From Ilyonectria destructans (taxonomy: Eukaryota; Ascomycota; Sordariomycetes; Hypocreales; Nectriaceae): a stretch of DNA of 64,000 nucleotides. Below the pieces are notes generated by a model. The model was not told where the DNA came from. It did no database searches and worked only from the letters and a program-made list of their open reading frames with translations. Each line of letters starts with the position of its first letter. Within the stretch, counting starts at the first letter, position 1. The position numbers and the translations under genes are program-made. The stretch is taken from the NCBI GenBank assembly GCA_020740775.1, contig JAHEWK010000014.1, positions 1,426,001 through 1,490,000 of the forward strand, written 5' to 3'. Below are positions 46,496-57,757 of the stretch, piece by piece.

Positions 46496-49400
46496 TCAAC
46501 GAGAGTCCATGTTGCGAAAGCCCTTACCTTGGCGGCTGACACCACGGCGCGAGTCATCAAGTCGACGATCAACCGGGGGACGGTTCTCAGATCGTCTCTC
46601 TGTGGCAGATCTTGGGTTGTTTGTCTCACCAGCCTTGGCAAAATGGCCTCGAGAAGTCGGTGTTGTGTTCGCAATGGTAGGTGTAAGAGAGGCAGCGGCA
46701 TGTCCAGCATAGTTGGGAATCACACCCTGTGCCGTCGTCGGAGAAACCTTTCCTGGAGCGACATTGGCACTCGTTTTACCCTTCTTCAGCATGGAGCTCA
46801 AAATCGTGTTTCCGCTTTTGCGCGACTTGGACCTGGCAGGTGTTAGAATCAATCCCCAATGGCTGACGCATTTCATGACATACCCATTCTGCACCATTCC
46901 CTGACGCCCCTGAAAAATCAAGGCCCCTTCACTGTCCTCGCTACTATCATTAGGCGACGACTTGCGCTGGGGGCTGTCCTTGCAACTGTCCTCAGAGCAC
47001 TCCAACGAGGGCGGCGAGGAATCGTGAGTGACAACGCCAGGCTGACAAAACTCGCGATACACTTCGCTCACCTGAGTAGCACAGGAGAAGGGGCGAGGAA
47101 TTTCGGCGCCATAGTTGCTCATCATAGAGTTATCTGGTGGCGGAAGCGATTCGGACTGTGTCACATCACCAAGTCGGTTGCGGATGTTTGTCATGCCTGA
47201 CGGGGCCATGCCTTCGAATGGATCATTGTGCACGGGCTGCTTCAACTCATCACCCAAAAGATCGCTGTCCAAGTCTGCCGCGCTTGTAGGAGAGACTGAT
47301 TCGATAGACGAATCTGAGGAGCTTCCTTTGTTAGGCGATGGAGGGTAGAAGTCCTTGCCGTCGAACTTAGGAAGTCCCTTCTGGAGACTGCGAGGTGTCT
47401 TGCCCCAGTACATGTGACGAGCACGACGTTCGTCCTTTGTCAGTTTGCGACCATAAACGTAGTCAGACTCACTGGCGTCCTCGGGTCTCATCCCATGTGG
47501 CAATCTTCCAACAAGATAAGGGCCACCCAAATCGATGACAGAGCGAGAATTTTTGAAGAAAGACCGCCAACCAGAGCCACCTCTGGGTACGAGATGGTCA
47601 TTGACAAGGTTGTGCTCATCATCAGGGCTGGAAGCGGTGGACTGGGGGGCATGGATGGCAGTTGCCAGAGTCGAAGTGCTTGGTGCTCGAGGCTGAAATG
47701 GCGGGGCCAAGGCGGCGGTAATGGGGAGACTAGACGCTTTTTTGCCAATCTCCTTGTCACGAAGAGCCAGCTCAGCTTTAACCTTGACAGGTTGGAACGC
47801 TGACACCGATTTTGCCGAGTTGAGCGCTGGAGTAGCTCGAGCGGGAGCTCGCTCTCGGGCAGGGGCATTCTTCGTGGATCGGGCGGATTCCTGTTGAGCG
47901 GATTGGTGCATGTCGGATCCAGCGTCGCTCTTGTTAACCTCCATAGACGAGGTGGAGTGAACATCGCCGTTCTGGACATCTGTCTTGGGGTAGTGGCTTG
48001 ACTCGTATGCCAGCTGGCTCTCGAGGTTCTTCTCAAATTGCTCGATTTGACCGCGAACCATTTGTGCCTGCTGCTCTGTGCCCTTCTCGTCAATCTGATG
48101 CTTGTTGTACTGGAGTTGGTCCTCAAAGTATCTCATGGACACCCGAAGACTCTCAATCTGTTTCTTGGTGATTTCGCTGGGGCGAATCGAAGAGATTGGT
48201 GGGGTCTGTGAATGAGCCATACTAGGTCCAGCTGCAGTAGGCGGCACCAACTGGGGTTGAACGGGTTGGCTGGGCTGGTTGGACTTTACACCAGAATATT
48301 GGACCACGGGGTTGGCTCCGCTGTGGACAGTGGGATTGGCTCCGTTGACTCCATTTTGGACCATGGGATTGACTCCATTTTGGATCATGGGGTTGAATCC
48401 GTTCTGGACCATGTGGTTGACTCCGTTCTGGCCCGTGGGGTTGGCTCCATTTTGCTCAGGGGGCATCATCATCTGACCGGGCATCGGCGCAGGCTGGAAG
48501 CCCTGAGGTGGCATCATGTTGTATTGATAGAAAGGGTGGCCATTTGGCATCATCCACTGACCGTTGAAGTAGAATGGGCGAGAAGGGTCAAACTGCTCGG
48601 GGGGCGAGACCAAAAGGGGCTTCTCCTTGTCCGAAGCACTGCCTTCGCTCTGCTTGTCGCTCCGAGACGAGCGGTTGGACTGGTTCATCACAGGCTTCGA
48701 GGGCTGGAAATGGTTGAATGTAGGTGGAGGCATGGCGTAGCCACCGGCCATGTTGTAGCCCATAGGAACCGGGATGATTGGGTATGGTACCGGTCCAGGG
48801 GCCATTCCAGGATGCATGTTCGGGGCAATTCCATTCATCATGGGAGTGAATGTGCCGTATGGAGGCTGCTGGATTGGATACGGGGGAATCCCTGGCTGAG
48901 CGACGGTTGTGGAATGACTTCCAGCTACATCTCCCGAGTTGCGTTCTCGAGCCCACTTTGTGGTCGGCGACTGCGATCCACGGTTGTTGGGTACGATGCG
49001 GCCACCAGCAGTGACACGCACATGAGTTGGGGAGACAACGGCCTTGTAAAATCTCTGGAAGCCCTCCGCCTTCTGAGCTGCGAGACCCGGCGGTGCAGAG
49101 ATGGGGTGTGTCTCAGTGTGCTCGGAGTCGGATCGTCCAACGTACTTCCACTCCGAGTCTGTGCCGTCGAGCTGGGGAGCAGCGGCACGAACAGCGACGA
49201 CTTGATGTCTAGAATCGCTATATTCTTTCTCTTTCTGGGGCTCCTCTTTGATGAGAGGAAGCGGTCGGCCCGAAGGTACAGGTACGCGAACCACGTCAAC
49301 TGCATGCTGTGTTAGTTTGGCTGATCGTGTCAAGGCGTTGAGAATGAGAATACGTACCGAGTTCCGAGTCGGACTGGACCTTGGCCCGAAGGTTGTCTGC

Positions 49401-49865
49401 AAGCTTGCTATCGAGAGGTGCGTGTCTCATGCGCAAAAGCTCACGAGCGGTATAGATTCTCGACTCCATCTCGATTTCTATGAAGGCAAAGAACCAGAAC
49501 GTACGGTGTCTAGCTTGAGAGTGCCAGCCAAACAAGGTGGGATACTTGCCTTTGTGACCCGGCTGTGGTAGATGACGTCGAACGAACTGTAGAAGGGGCT
49601 TCACCTGTGTCCAAAGACTGGCATCATTAGCGATATTCTGCGCATCAAGTTGCGAGTACAAAAATGTAGGTAGTTCATTGTTGCCCGAAACTGGCGGAAG
49701 AGGGTCTTCGTTGTCAAAGACCACCATATCGCACCGATTATTGTATTTCAGGGTGTACCTGATAAAATACAATACCGGACCTGATAGGCTCGAGTCGTTC
49801 AACTGGGAGTACTTGAGCCAGCGCAGAAGTAGTTTGGCTTTACGCCCCGGCGCCTTTCTCCCCAT
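46496..49865 (-). CDS. Large disordered protein with NG repeats, function unknown
   Basis: Two exons, 49865-49358 and 49299-46496 (GTACGT donor, CTAAC branch, GCATGCAG acceptor), give 1103 residues. The first 150 residues look folded (KAKLLLRWLKYSQL, then ESRIYTARELLRMRH). The rest is low-complexity, rich in Pro, Ser, Gln, Asn and Met, with a run of QNGVNPMV-type octapeptides at about residues 330-365. A predicted coiled coil follows at about 405-455 (KKQIESLRVSMRYFEDQLQ). I know no name for it; Sordariomycete-type conserved hypothetical is the best label. An 81-nt in-phase segment (49558-49478) with GT and AG ends could be an additional intron that removes 27 residues. Some RNA-granule or cortical scaffold role would fit the composition, but that is a guess. 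Confidence 0.78.
48345..48450 (-). repeat. In-frame 24-bp degenerate tandem repeat
   Basis: Four to five copies of a 24-bp unit encode the octapeptide QNGVNPMV and variants in the disordered protein. Flanking DNA on both sides keeps weaker traces (HSGANPVV, PEQNGANP). Confidence 0.75.
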
Positions 49866-52800
49866 TTTGGAAACCGAACCAGGCGCCGAAGAAATCCTAG
49901 AAGGGTCGCGCGATGTCCAAAATCACGGGGATCCAAGACGAGGACTTTCGAGGCTCAAACCAGAAAGATTGGAAGTAAACGAGTGTTTTGCTCAGGTTTT
50001 GACAAATAATGTCTTGCGAGTGATGTTTGGGTGTTCGTCCCGAGGTTTGAAATGAAGAGTCGAGAAACGAGAGAGTTCCAGAATAGAGAAAAAGGGATGG
50101 AGTATGCGAGAAACAATGCAAAAGCCGCACATGTTTGAAATACAGCATTGTGCGCTCGGCACTCAGCCCGAGAAGGTAATTGTGAAGCAGAGGTGACGCA
50201 GAAGTGAAAGGAGAGTCAAAACTTACCCAAAACGCGCTGGTTGGTAGCAGCCAGCAACTGGTAGGCATACAGGATTTCCCTTTCTGGATGACCAACGGAT
50301 TTCCAGTGACAGCGGGTATGCGGTTACTGGTAGCGGCACTGGCAGCTGGCACCAGTGAAGAAAAAGGCGTGTAGGACAAGGTGCAGGCCGTTGCAGATGG
50401 CGACGGCCAAGACAAAGAGCAGTGCGGTCGCAGGCAGAAGAGAAGAAGACGGAGAAAAAGAAGAAGAAGAAGAAAGGGATGAGGTTGCAAAGCCTGGTGA
50501 GGCGGGTCAGCGAGTATTAGTACGTACGTGCCTGAGGAATGTCCTCGAGGAAGGAGCGCCCCTGGGCCCCTCGGGAGCTGGTGGACGGGCAGACAACCAC
50601 GGCGGGAAGCTGCCCGGCTGTGAGGTAGCTATAGCAACCACGAGAGCGTGGCGGGAGAGCGTCAGCGGCGATCAAGTGATGGTAAGAGAAGTGCGAGAGA
50701 GAAAGAGGTTTCTGGTGATGCGGTTCCACGTGTGGAAGAGTGGAAGAAGGAGTGGTGAGGGACGAGTGCGTGCACTCCAAGGGGGAGACAGCGGCCGCGA
50801 CTGCAGGCTTTTGTCTCTTGACTTGGAGTAGTAAAGAAGATGATGGTGGTGAAGAAAAGAAGGGGAAGGGCCCCAACGATCCTGAAAAGTTCCTTTATGC
50901 AAGGCAGAACGGCTGGGTGGTGCGATCGTGGTCGCGTTTTTGGTGTTGTTGGGAGGGTTTTTTTCCTGAATAGCTTCACGGAACGGCGAGTTTATAACCA
51001 CGACACGCTAAACTCGTTTTCTCACATGACTTGCATATAGCTTCATGCACCTACAAGGTATATCGACATGCAGTCTGTTGTTGTGGCCGTGACGGACCGC
51101 CGCATCGTTGACGGATCGTGAGCCGCATTACGACTAAGCAAGCGGAGCTGGGCCAGCGAGGGGGCTGAGATTCATGGAAGGAGATTTCTGGGGAGGCTGA
51201 AGCCATTGGCCCGTACCATGGTCAAATATTGCAGATTTCAGTGTCTTCATCTTCTAGACATAATCACTTAATGGTGTCCGTATCTACGGCATCGCCTGAC
51301 GCTCTCATCCGGGACGTGGTGCGGTCTCGGAGTTCTGGGCATCCGTGATCTCCACCACTCTCACTAAGAGTTCGTGGGCCATGCTCAAAATTAATTGCTT
51401 CAACATCGCCATATGAAAGGATCACGAACTCTAGTTGTTCTGTTTCATCATCCATGCCCTCGTCGTCGATCCCATATGAAATGACAGTATCCCCACGGTA
51501 AACAGTGATCTAATTGAAGCCCAGTCATCAACAAGACGGCCAACATGAAGCGATCGTAGGATTGAATGCATCGATGTTGAGATATCGGCGCTGTTGTAGT
51601 GGTGGATGGATAGAAAGAGTGTGTTGGGCTGGCTTCGGTTTCCATCCTGTGTTTGCCATGGAGGAAACATGCATACTATCCCGCTACGCTTGTCAAAAAA
51701 CATGGTTCAAAGGCCATCGTTGCTCGTATTAAACATCGACAAGTGTAGTACTCGTTTTCGGGAATGTGTTGGATAAATCGTCGCGTCCTTGCGACGTTGG
51801 TGTCCCTGAATGCTGGACGGGTTTGGATTCGTGGAACGGGCTGACTTGGTTTAAGGGGAATTTTGTTTGGTCCACGGGAATTTTATCCAGTCGACGTCTA
51901 GGAACCGACTTCTGGGTGTTGGATTTGGTATTGGATGACGTCCAGTTTCTCTGACGACTCACAGAAACTCAGTTAACTCTCCACGTCAGAAAACGGGCAA
52001 TGAAGACTATCCCAAAATTCGTTCAAGGAAAACACCGGCTTCTCTTCCCAATGACAACCGAGGCTTCATGTCCAAGAAGCGGTCAAGATGTCATCGCCTT
52101 ACGGGTTTCGGCGGAAGAATCATGTCAGCGGCTTGGTTGACATGATGCTACTGCCAGCACAAACCTTGAAGTTACGAGTTTCATGACGTCGGCTTGATGG
52201 ATTTACAGCATTGCCGCAGATGGCGACGGCGATACGGCATGCCCCAAATCTCAATGGCGGATGTCTTCTTGTCTCCTTTCTCCCCCTCTCCGTCGAGGCA
52301 GAAGCACCACGGCTTCTCGCCGAGCTCTCGTTGTACGTGGGATGGAGGAAGTGCGGGATGGGAGTCTGGACTGCTGCACCTCTGGCTCGATGCCGATTTG
52401 TCTGTCTCCAGCCCCTTGTAATCGGCCGATACTCAACGCACCGGTGCGGCGAGCCATGATCCCCCCGGGTCGGACCGGGGCTTTTAACATCTCGGTCAGA
52501 GTCCACCAAACGGCTTCATACCACAACGCCATGCCTCATGCTTCCTGTCGCAACCCAATTGGTGGTGGTTGCGTCTGCAACAAGACCGCGGAGGCAGTGC
52601 ATAGAACTCTGCATGGAAAACACAGTCGTCTGTGTCAGCGGCGTCACGACAGCAATGGAACAAAAGCAAACACCAGTCACTCCCAAACGCAGACGGCAGA
52701 TCATTGGTTCTCAACGTGCCGAGCGTGCAGGATGCCGGGGGAGCTGTCAAAGAAAAAAAGGTCCCCGCCGGGATGTGTTACGTCGATGGTTCTGTTTGGT

Positions 52801-54547
52801 GTTGGTGTGTGTGGGGGACAGCAAAGAGGGTGGAGAGGGGCGAGCTTGGGAACTGTCTGGGGAAGTGTCAGCTACGAGAAAACACGATATCCACGATGCG
52901 CGGCCAGCTGCGCCAATGCCTGTAGTTTGAAGAATATGCCCCTGTCGGTCACAGAGATGCGTGCCAGGCTGGAGAGGATGGCCGGGGCGAGATCCAATTG
53001 GTCTTTGGAGGGTAGCTGCCGATGCAGGGCTGGCCGATGGCTTGTGACGATCAAAAAGGACCCAGGAGACAGGAGAGTCTGAGAGGCCTGGAGGCATTGA
53101 GCCATTTCCCACCAACAGGCTAGATCCATCTGCGAGGGTAGATGCAAGGCCACGCGCAGTCAAGTGACAAGGGACGTCGGGTGTGGTTTGAATGCCAAGT
53201 CCAAAGGACAAGACGCCGTTTGCGTGGTGTTGCTCTTGAATATGTCTGTCAGTTGCCCGTCTGTCGACCCAATACAAACCAGTGTTGTTGCTTAATTGCC
53301 GAAGTCCACAATCGAATGTCGCTAGTACAGACTACCTCGGGTTTGCGCTTGTGATTGCTCAATCGTGGATCGATTCGTGAATGGAGAATCGCGAGCAAGT
53401 GGGCTGGCCAGTAGTCCCAGTGGTGAGATGGATGATACGTGCGCTGATGTGGGAGCCTCGGCTCTTTCGAGTTGGGGAACCCGCTCACAGCCACGGCTCC
53501 TCGTCTTGTCTCCTCCTCGATTGCGCGGTTTATCTCAGCTTGCAGCATGGCTCGTTTCTCAGTCTGCTTTTCCCTCGGCCGATTTGCACTTTTCCCCCAC
53601 CTCTTGGTTCCGTCCTAGGTGATGCAAGGCAGTGAGGGAGTGGGCGAGGCGAACCAGACGCCACCCCTCCGTCATCTCGTCCCCCATCCCACCAGGCACT
53701 ACCACCCCTGGGCCACAAGGGCACACCATCAACCCCCCAATAGCGCTTGGCCCCCCTGGCTTTAATAATTCAATGCCGCTGCTTTTACGATGCCGGCTTT
53801 GGCTACACGCGGGGCGCTGATAGGCCGCGGGCCGGGCCTGGTGCACATCGTGGGGGACGGCGTTGCTAACTCAGTCTCTCTCTACTCTGAATTGCCGGCG
53901 ACCCGGCTGCGTGAGACTCGCGCATCTGCAGTGCGAATCGACCACCACGAAGAACCAGGGAACAGAAGCCCACGCAAAGTTGCCCCGCTCCGTGGTGGCA
54001 CACTTTACCCCGCCATCACGGGATCGGCCAACGGGCAAGCCGCCTTGCGCAACAGCCGCCTGACACTTTCACGGGCCGGAAACCTGGGCCATGGGAGGCG
54101 CCCTGCGGCTTGCTCGGCGCTGCGGAGGCTAAACGGACGGTTACGTAGCGACGTGGGTGTGGATTCTCCGTTTCTAGGACACTTGACACAATGACACGTC
54201 CCGAACAAACGACTACTAAAGATCGTTGACCCGCCCTTAATCGCCTTCTGTTCCATTCTAGTTCCCATCGCCATCCCTCCCAGGAAGCTCCAGCCTCAAG
54301 CTCCCTCGGCATCTCGAAGCTCCACCCACCACCGGTTCCGGCAGTCATTCATACAAGACCGTCCACCACCCCATCCCACTGCAATTCAAATCCACCGCCT
54401 CCCGTGAGAGCTTCACTCATCTTGTCCTGTATATTTATTGATACGCCATACCTTGTATGCACCCAATTCGAGACTACTCTTGCCAAACTCAACTCACACC
54501 CCGCAGCATCTTGATAGCTTCATCCGTCTACCCTACGTCCATCCACA
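49866..54547. other. Long gene-poor interval
   Basis: 4.7 kb without a supportable gene. 49866-51000 is purine-rich on the + strand and probably holds a long 5' UTR (with possible intron) and promoter of the disordered-protein gene. Near 51520-51264 on the minus strand a frame reads like protein (a piece around YGIDDEG and an acidic segment) but has no usable upstream exon or start. 52000-54500 is GC-rich with many overlapping chance frames on both strands (for example 52261-53082), none with a domain. The end before 54548 is pyrimidine-rich and is the presumed SET gene promoter. Confidence 0.5.
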
Positions 54548-55439
54548 ATGGCTCCTCTCGTCCCCCATTGGCACCGTCCATCGCACCCCGACATCCAAGA
54601 AGTCGTCGAGAACCCTGCCGAGTTCACCACCAAGAGCATCTCCCGCGTCGCTCTCCCTCCCTTCTCCGTCTTCGCCAAGTTCGACTTTCCTCCCTGCACC
54701 CCGGCCTCGGAGCCCACCTACGCCACCGTCCAGACCGGCCGCGATACCCACCTCAACCTCAACAGCGATCTGTTGTACATCAACCACTCCTGCGAGCCCT
54801 CTCTCGTTAGTTAACCCTGAAGTTGGACTGCTATGGATTTTCCTCAACAGAAATACCTATCCCCTCGTGTTAGTACGAGAGCGCTAACACATGCCATTGC
54901 CATTCTTAGCACTTTGATGTGGGCAACCTCAATGTCTTGGTCGGACCCAAGGGTCTGAAGGTTGGCGACGAGCTCACCGTCAGTGCCCCCCATTCCTCCT
55001 TTAATTATACACCAAATCTCTAATTCTCTTGCAGTTCTTCTACCCCTCTACCGAGTGGTCCATGGCCCAGCCTTTTGACTGCCTCTGCAACACCCCGACC
55101 TGCCGCGGTCGCATTGCCGGAGCCCGCGATATGACCGACACCCAGCTCGACGGAACCTGGCTCAACGGGCACATCATCCAGCTGCGCGCCGAGCAGCGTC
55201 GTGCCTCCGATCCGACTGCAGCCGCCCTTGAAGACGCCGTCAGCCTCGCTGAGAAGGTCCTCGAGGCAGCCCGCCTCGCTCTACGCACTTACACCGGCAT
55301 CCCTAGTACCAATGGCAATGGTGTCTTCAACGGCAAGGTCGCCAACGGCGGGCTAAGCAAGTCTCCTTCTGCACAGCACCGCGACGTCTCCTCGAGAGCT
55401 CTTGGTGGTGAGATGGGCGGTGATACTATCCGTGTCTGA
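54548..55439 (+). CDS. SET-domain protein (short, plant-type post-SET)
   Basis: Probable protein lysine methyltransferase-like protein of 243 residues. Three exons: 54548-54805, 54910-54978 and 55035-55439. The C-terminal half of a SET domain is clear: YINHSCEPSL (NHSC at 79-82), VGPKGLKVGDELTFFYPSTEW, and a post-SET-like zinc cluster CLCNTPTCRG. The usual N-terminal SET motif (GxG) is not evident; the first 60 residues only loosely match. Thus the protein is either a divergent small SET protein or a non-catalytic one. The C-terminal 100 residues are helical and then Ser/Gly-rich. Donors are GTTAGT and GTCAGT, and the joins are in frame. Substrate not known. Confidence 0.85.
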
Positions 55440-55765
55440 GCTGGGGGGAGGGGATAGGGCCTTTGGTGACTTGATGGTGGTGGCTGAGAAATGTCGCTGT
55501 CGTCGAGGACCCAAGGCCCTGGAAGAAACTTTCAATTCCGTAGTAGGAGATTTCAGGTTCTTAGATTGGTGAAATATTATGCTGTTTTGAAGTTGAGACT
55601 GAATCCTAGTAGTTCCTCATCATTGAATCTATCTAATAGTACAATACATGCAACTGCAACCCAAAACATTACAAAGCCATCATTGCCCCATGTACAGAAA
55701 TCCCAAGCGCCGCGTAAGTTTTCCCTTCATAGAACATAATCGTACAGCCTTTGAGATTCGCCCGC
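55440..55765. other. Convergent intergenic region
   Basis: 326 bp between two convergent stop codons, presumably overlapping 3' UTRs. AT-rich around 55570-55680. Nothing else seen. Confidence 0.6.
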
Positions 55766-57757
55766 TTAGGAGTGTTGCTCTTTCGAGTCTCGCCAGCGAC
55801 TCCAACGACTGCGACCCTTGTCCGAGCCAGCACCGCCGACGTACTTGGCTTCCTCCTTCTCCCATTCCGCACGCTCCATGAGGCGGCGCGCTAGGTAGGC
55901 CCGCGTGAACTTCCACGCTTCTGTGTCGGCCAAGTTCCACGCCTCGAGGGATGATCGTAGTTTCGTCTCTCGTGTCACCTGGTTGAGATTCACGATCCTC
56001 TTGGCCTGCATGAGCAGAGACTTTTCCTTGGCCTCTATCTCCTCGGGGGTAAGGAGGGCTGACGATTCTACCGGCTCCACGTATTCCTCGGGCACTCGAT
56101 CCGCCTGGTCGTCTGCTTTCACAGCCAGCGCTTCTCGCTTTACGTTGTTTGACGCATCCTTTGCTGTCTCCTCTTTGGGCTTCTTTTCCATCGGCTTCTC
56201 TTCCTTAGGGTTCGCCTCCTTTGGGTCTTCCACAGTGTCCTTATCGTCAGGATGTGGGATGGCGAACCCAAAGTGCCAGTCGAGATCCATGGACATTTCC
56301 GCCTCGGCAGTCACCCAAAGCGCACTGGCAGAGGCACAATCATCGACAACAGCCTGCTTGAATCGCATGACGCGGAGATATCCGGAGACGCGGGAGCCCA
56401 ATAGTTCTCGAGTCAGAGCCTCCAACCATGGGTCACGAGAAGACTTGCGGACTATCCAGGAGACGTCAATGCTTTCCTGGAGGTTGTCGAGGGAGGTTAC
56501 GGTCCAGGGATGAGGCACTGTTCCGAGAGAGAACGCGCGACTGGTATTCCGGTACTGGGAAGGAGTGCTGATCTTCATCGAGGCCGAGCCAGCAGTGCAG
56601 TGCTTGCATCTGTAAATATTGGGAGGGCACGAGAACAGAACGGGGTTCTGGGGACAGTGACCGAGGGCATTGGCCAGCTTGAGGGCGGGTTCAACCATGA
56701 AGGTGGTATGGTTAGGCAGCGGTTGCAGCACTTCGATGCCGTCAGGGAAACGGCTCTGCCAAACCATGTGCAGATGGGCATTGACGAGTTTGTGGAGAGA
56801 GGCAAGACCCTCTGCTCTGCTTTTTGCGAAATTCTCTGCCACCTCAGAATATCCCTTCTTGATGGCCGCGGGTGTGTAGTATGCCAATGAGGTCGGGGTC
56901 TTGTCAATGTCGAATGCCTCCTTTCCTACAATCTCGATGACGCTCTTGGCAGTCGTTAAACTGGAAGAATCCAACAACGCTCGCAAGATTTTGTTGACTT
57001 CCGCATCCTTGCCAGCCAAAAGTCCGCTATCGAGGCCTTTCCACCTGGTTAGGGTGGGATAGTCGCCCTTTCGCAGGTAGGTCAGAAGCGAGTCATCGCC
57101 AGGGGCCATTGGGAAGAGGGTATAATTCGCTAACAGGCCTGCACCCATCGACTCCCAAGCAAACCATCTCATTAAATCGGCCTTGAGGTCTGGGTCGACA
57201 TCCAACCTCTGCAGCTCGTTATATTTCGGGTTGACGATGGCCTCAGAGGCCGAGAGAATGACAGGCCGGAAGCCATGCGCCCACCAAGCGCGCCGCCATG
57301 TCCGTAGCAGGTCACTCTCGGCATCCTTCTCTTCTCTGGTCTTCTTGATTGTAGAATCGTAGTAGCAGTATATTATTGCCCGTTCTCGAAGCGGGGGAAG
57401 GAGGGCTTTATCCTCGTCGAGGGTGATGGAGCTGGAGAAAGGCACCGACAGCCATTTCCAGTCGGCCCACCATGACGTGCCCTTGTAGGTATCCTGCTTC
57501 TGGTGCGGGGGCGCATGTGCCGGCTGGCGGAATGGGTTCAAAATACTGTTGGAGAGGGTGTCGCTGATATCGGTGACAGTGTACTTGGATTCATGCTTGG
57601 AGGCCGTGACGTCCGTGGGGCTGGTGGGAAGGACAGGTTGTGGCGGGCTCAAGACGAAGAAAGCGAAGGCGAAGAGGCCGAGGCCGAATATCAGATACGT
57701 CAGGCGGCGGGAGGCAAAGCGACGGGGCCGACTGAAGAGGGTATTTGTCGCTGGCAT
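55766..57757 (-). CDS. Type II membrane protein, probable Golgi glycosyltransferase-like
   Basis: Intronless gene of 663 residues from the ATG at 57757 (MPATNTLFSRPRRFASRR). An N-terminal basic stretch is followed by one transmembrane helix at about residues 21-38 (YLIFGLGLFAFAFFVL) and a large lumenal part, the topology of Golgi glycosyltransferases. The lumenal part contains RAIIYCYYDSTIKK, WWAHGFRPVILSASEA and DLKADLMRWFAWESMG, a layout recalling sugar-nucleotide binding folds. No DxD motif that I can assign is visible. Residues about 495-545 are Lys/Glu/Pro-rich and low-complexity, and the C-terminus is basic. Conserved among filamentous fungi as far as I can judge. The enzymatic role is inferred from topology only. 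Confidence 0.78.
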   Translation of the reverse strand: MPATNTLFSRPRRFASRRLTYLIFGLGLFAFAFFVLSPPQPVLPTSPTDVTASKHESKYTVTDISDTLSNSILNPFRQPAHAPPHQKQDTYKGTSWWADWKWLSVPFSSSITLDEDKALLPPLRERAIIYCYYDSTIKKTREEKDAESDLLRTWRRAWWAHGFRPVILSASEAIVNPKYNELQRLDVDPDLKADLMRWFAWESMGAGLLANYTLFPMAPGDDSLLTYLRKGDYPTLTRWKGLDSGLLAGKDAEVNKILRALLDSSSLTTAKSVIEIVGKEAFDIDKTPTSLAYYTPAAIKKGYSEVAENFAKSRAEGLASLHKLVNAHLHMVWQSRFPDGIEVLQPLPNHTTFMVEPALKLANALGHCPQNPVLFSCPPNIYRCKHCTAGSASMKISTPSQYRNTSRAFSLGTVPHPWTVTSLDNLQESIDVSWIVRKSSRDPWLEALTRELLGSRVSGYLRVMRFKQAVVDDCASASALWVTAEAEMSMDLDWHFGFAIPHPDDKDTVEDPKEANPKEEKPMEKKPKEETAKDASNNVKREALAVKADDQADRVPEEYVEPVESSALLTPEEIEAKEKSLLMQAKRIVNLNQVTRETKLRSSLEAWNLADTEAWKFTRAYLARRLMERAEWEKEEAKYVGGAGSDKGRSRWSRWRDSKEQHS

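Noticed and set aside
48212..49315. 367-codon + strand frame
   Set aside because: Antisense of the disordered-protein gene, with repeats mirroring its NG octapeptides.
52261..53082. 273-codon + strand frame in the right gap
   Set aside because: Cys/Arg-rich translation without domain; equally long frames overlap on the opposite strand.
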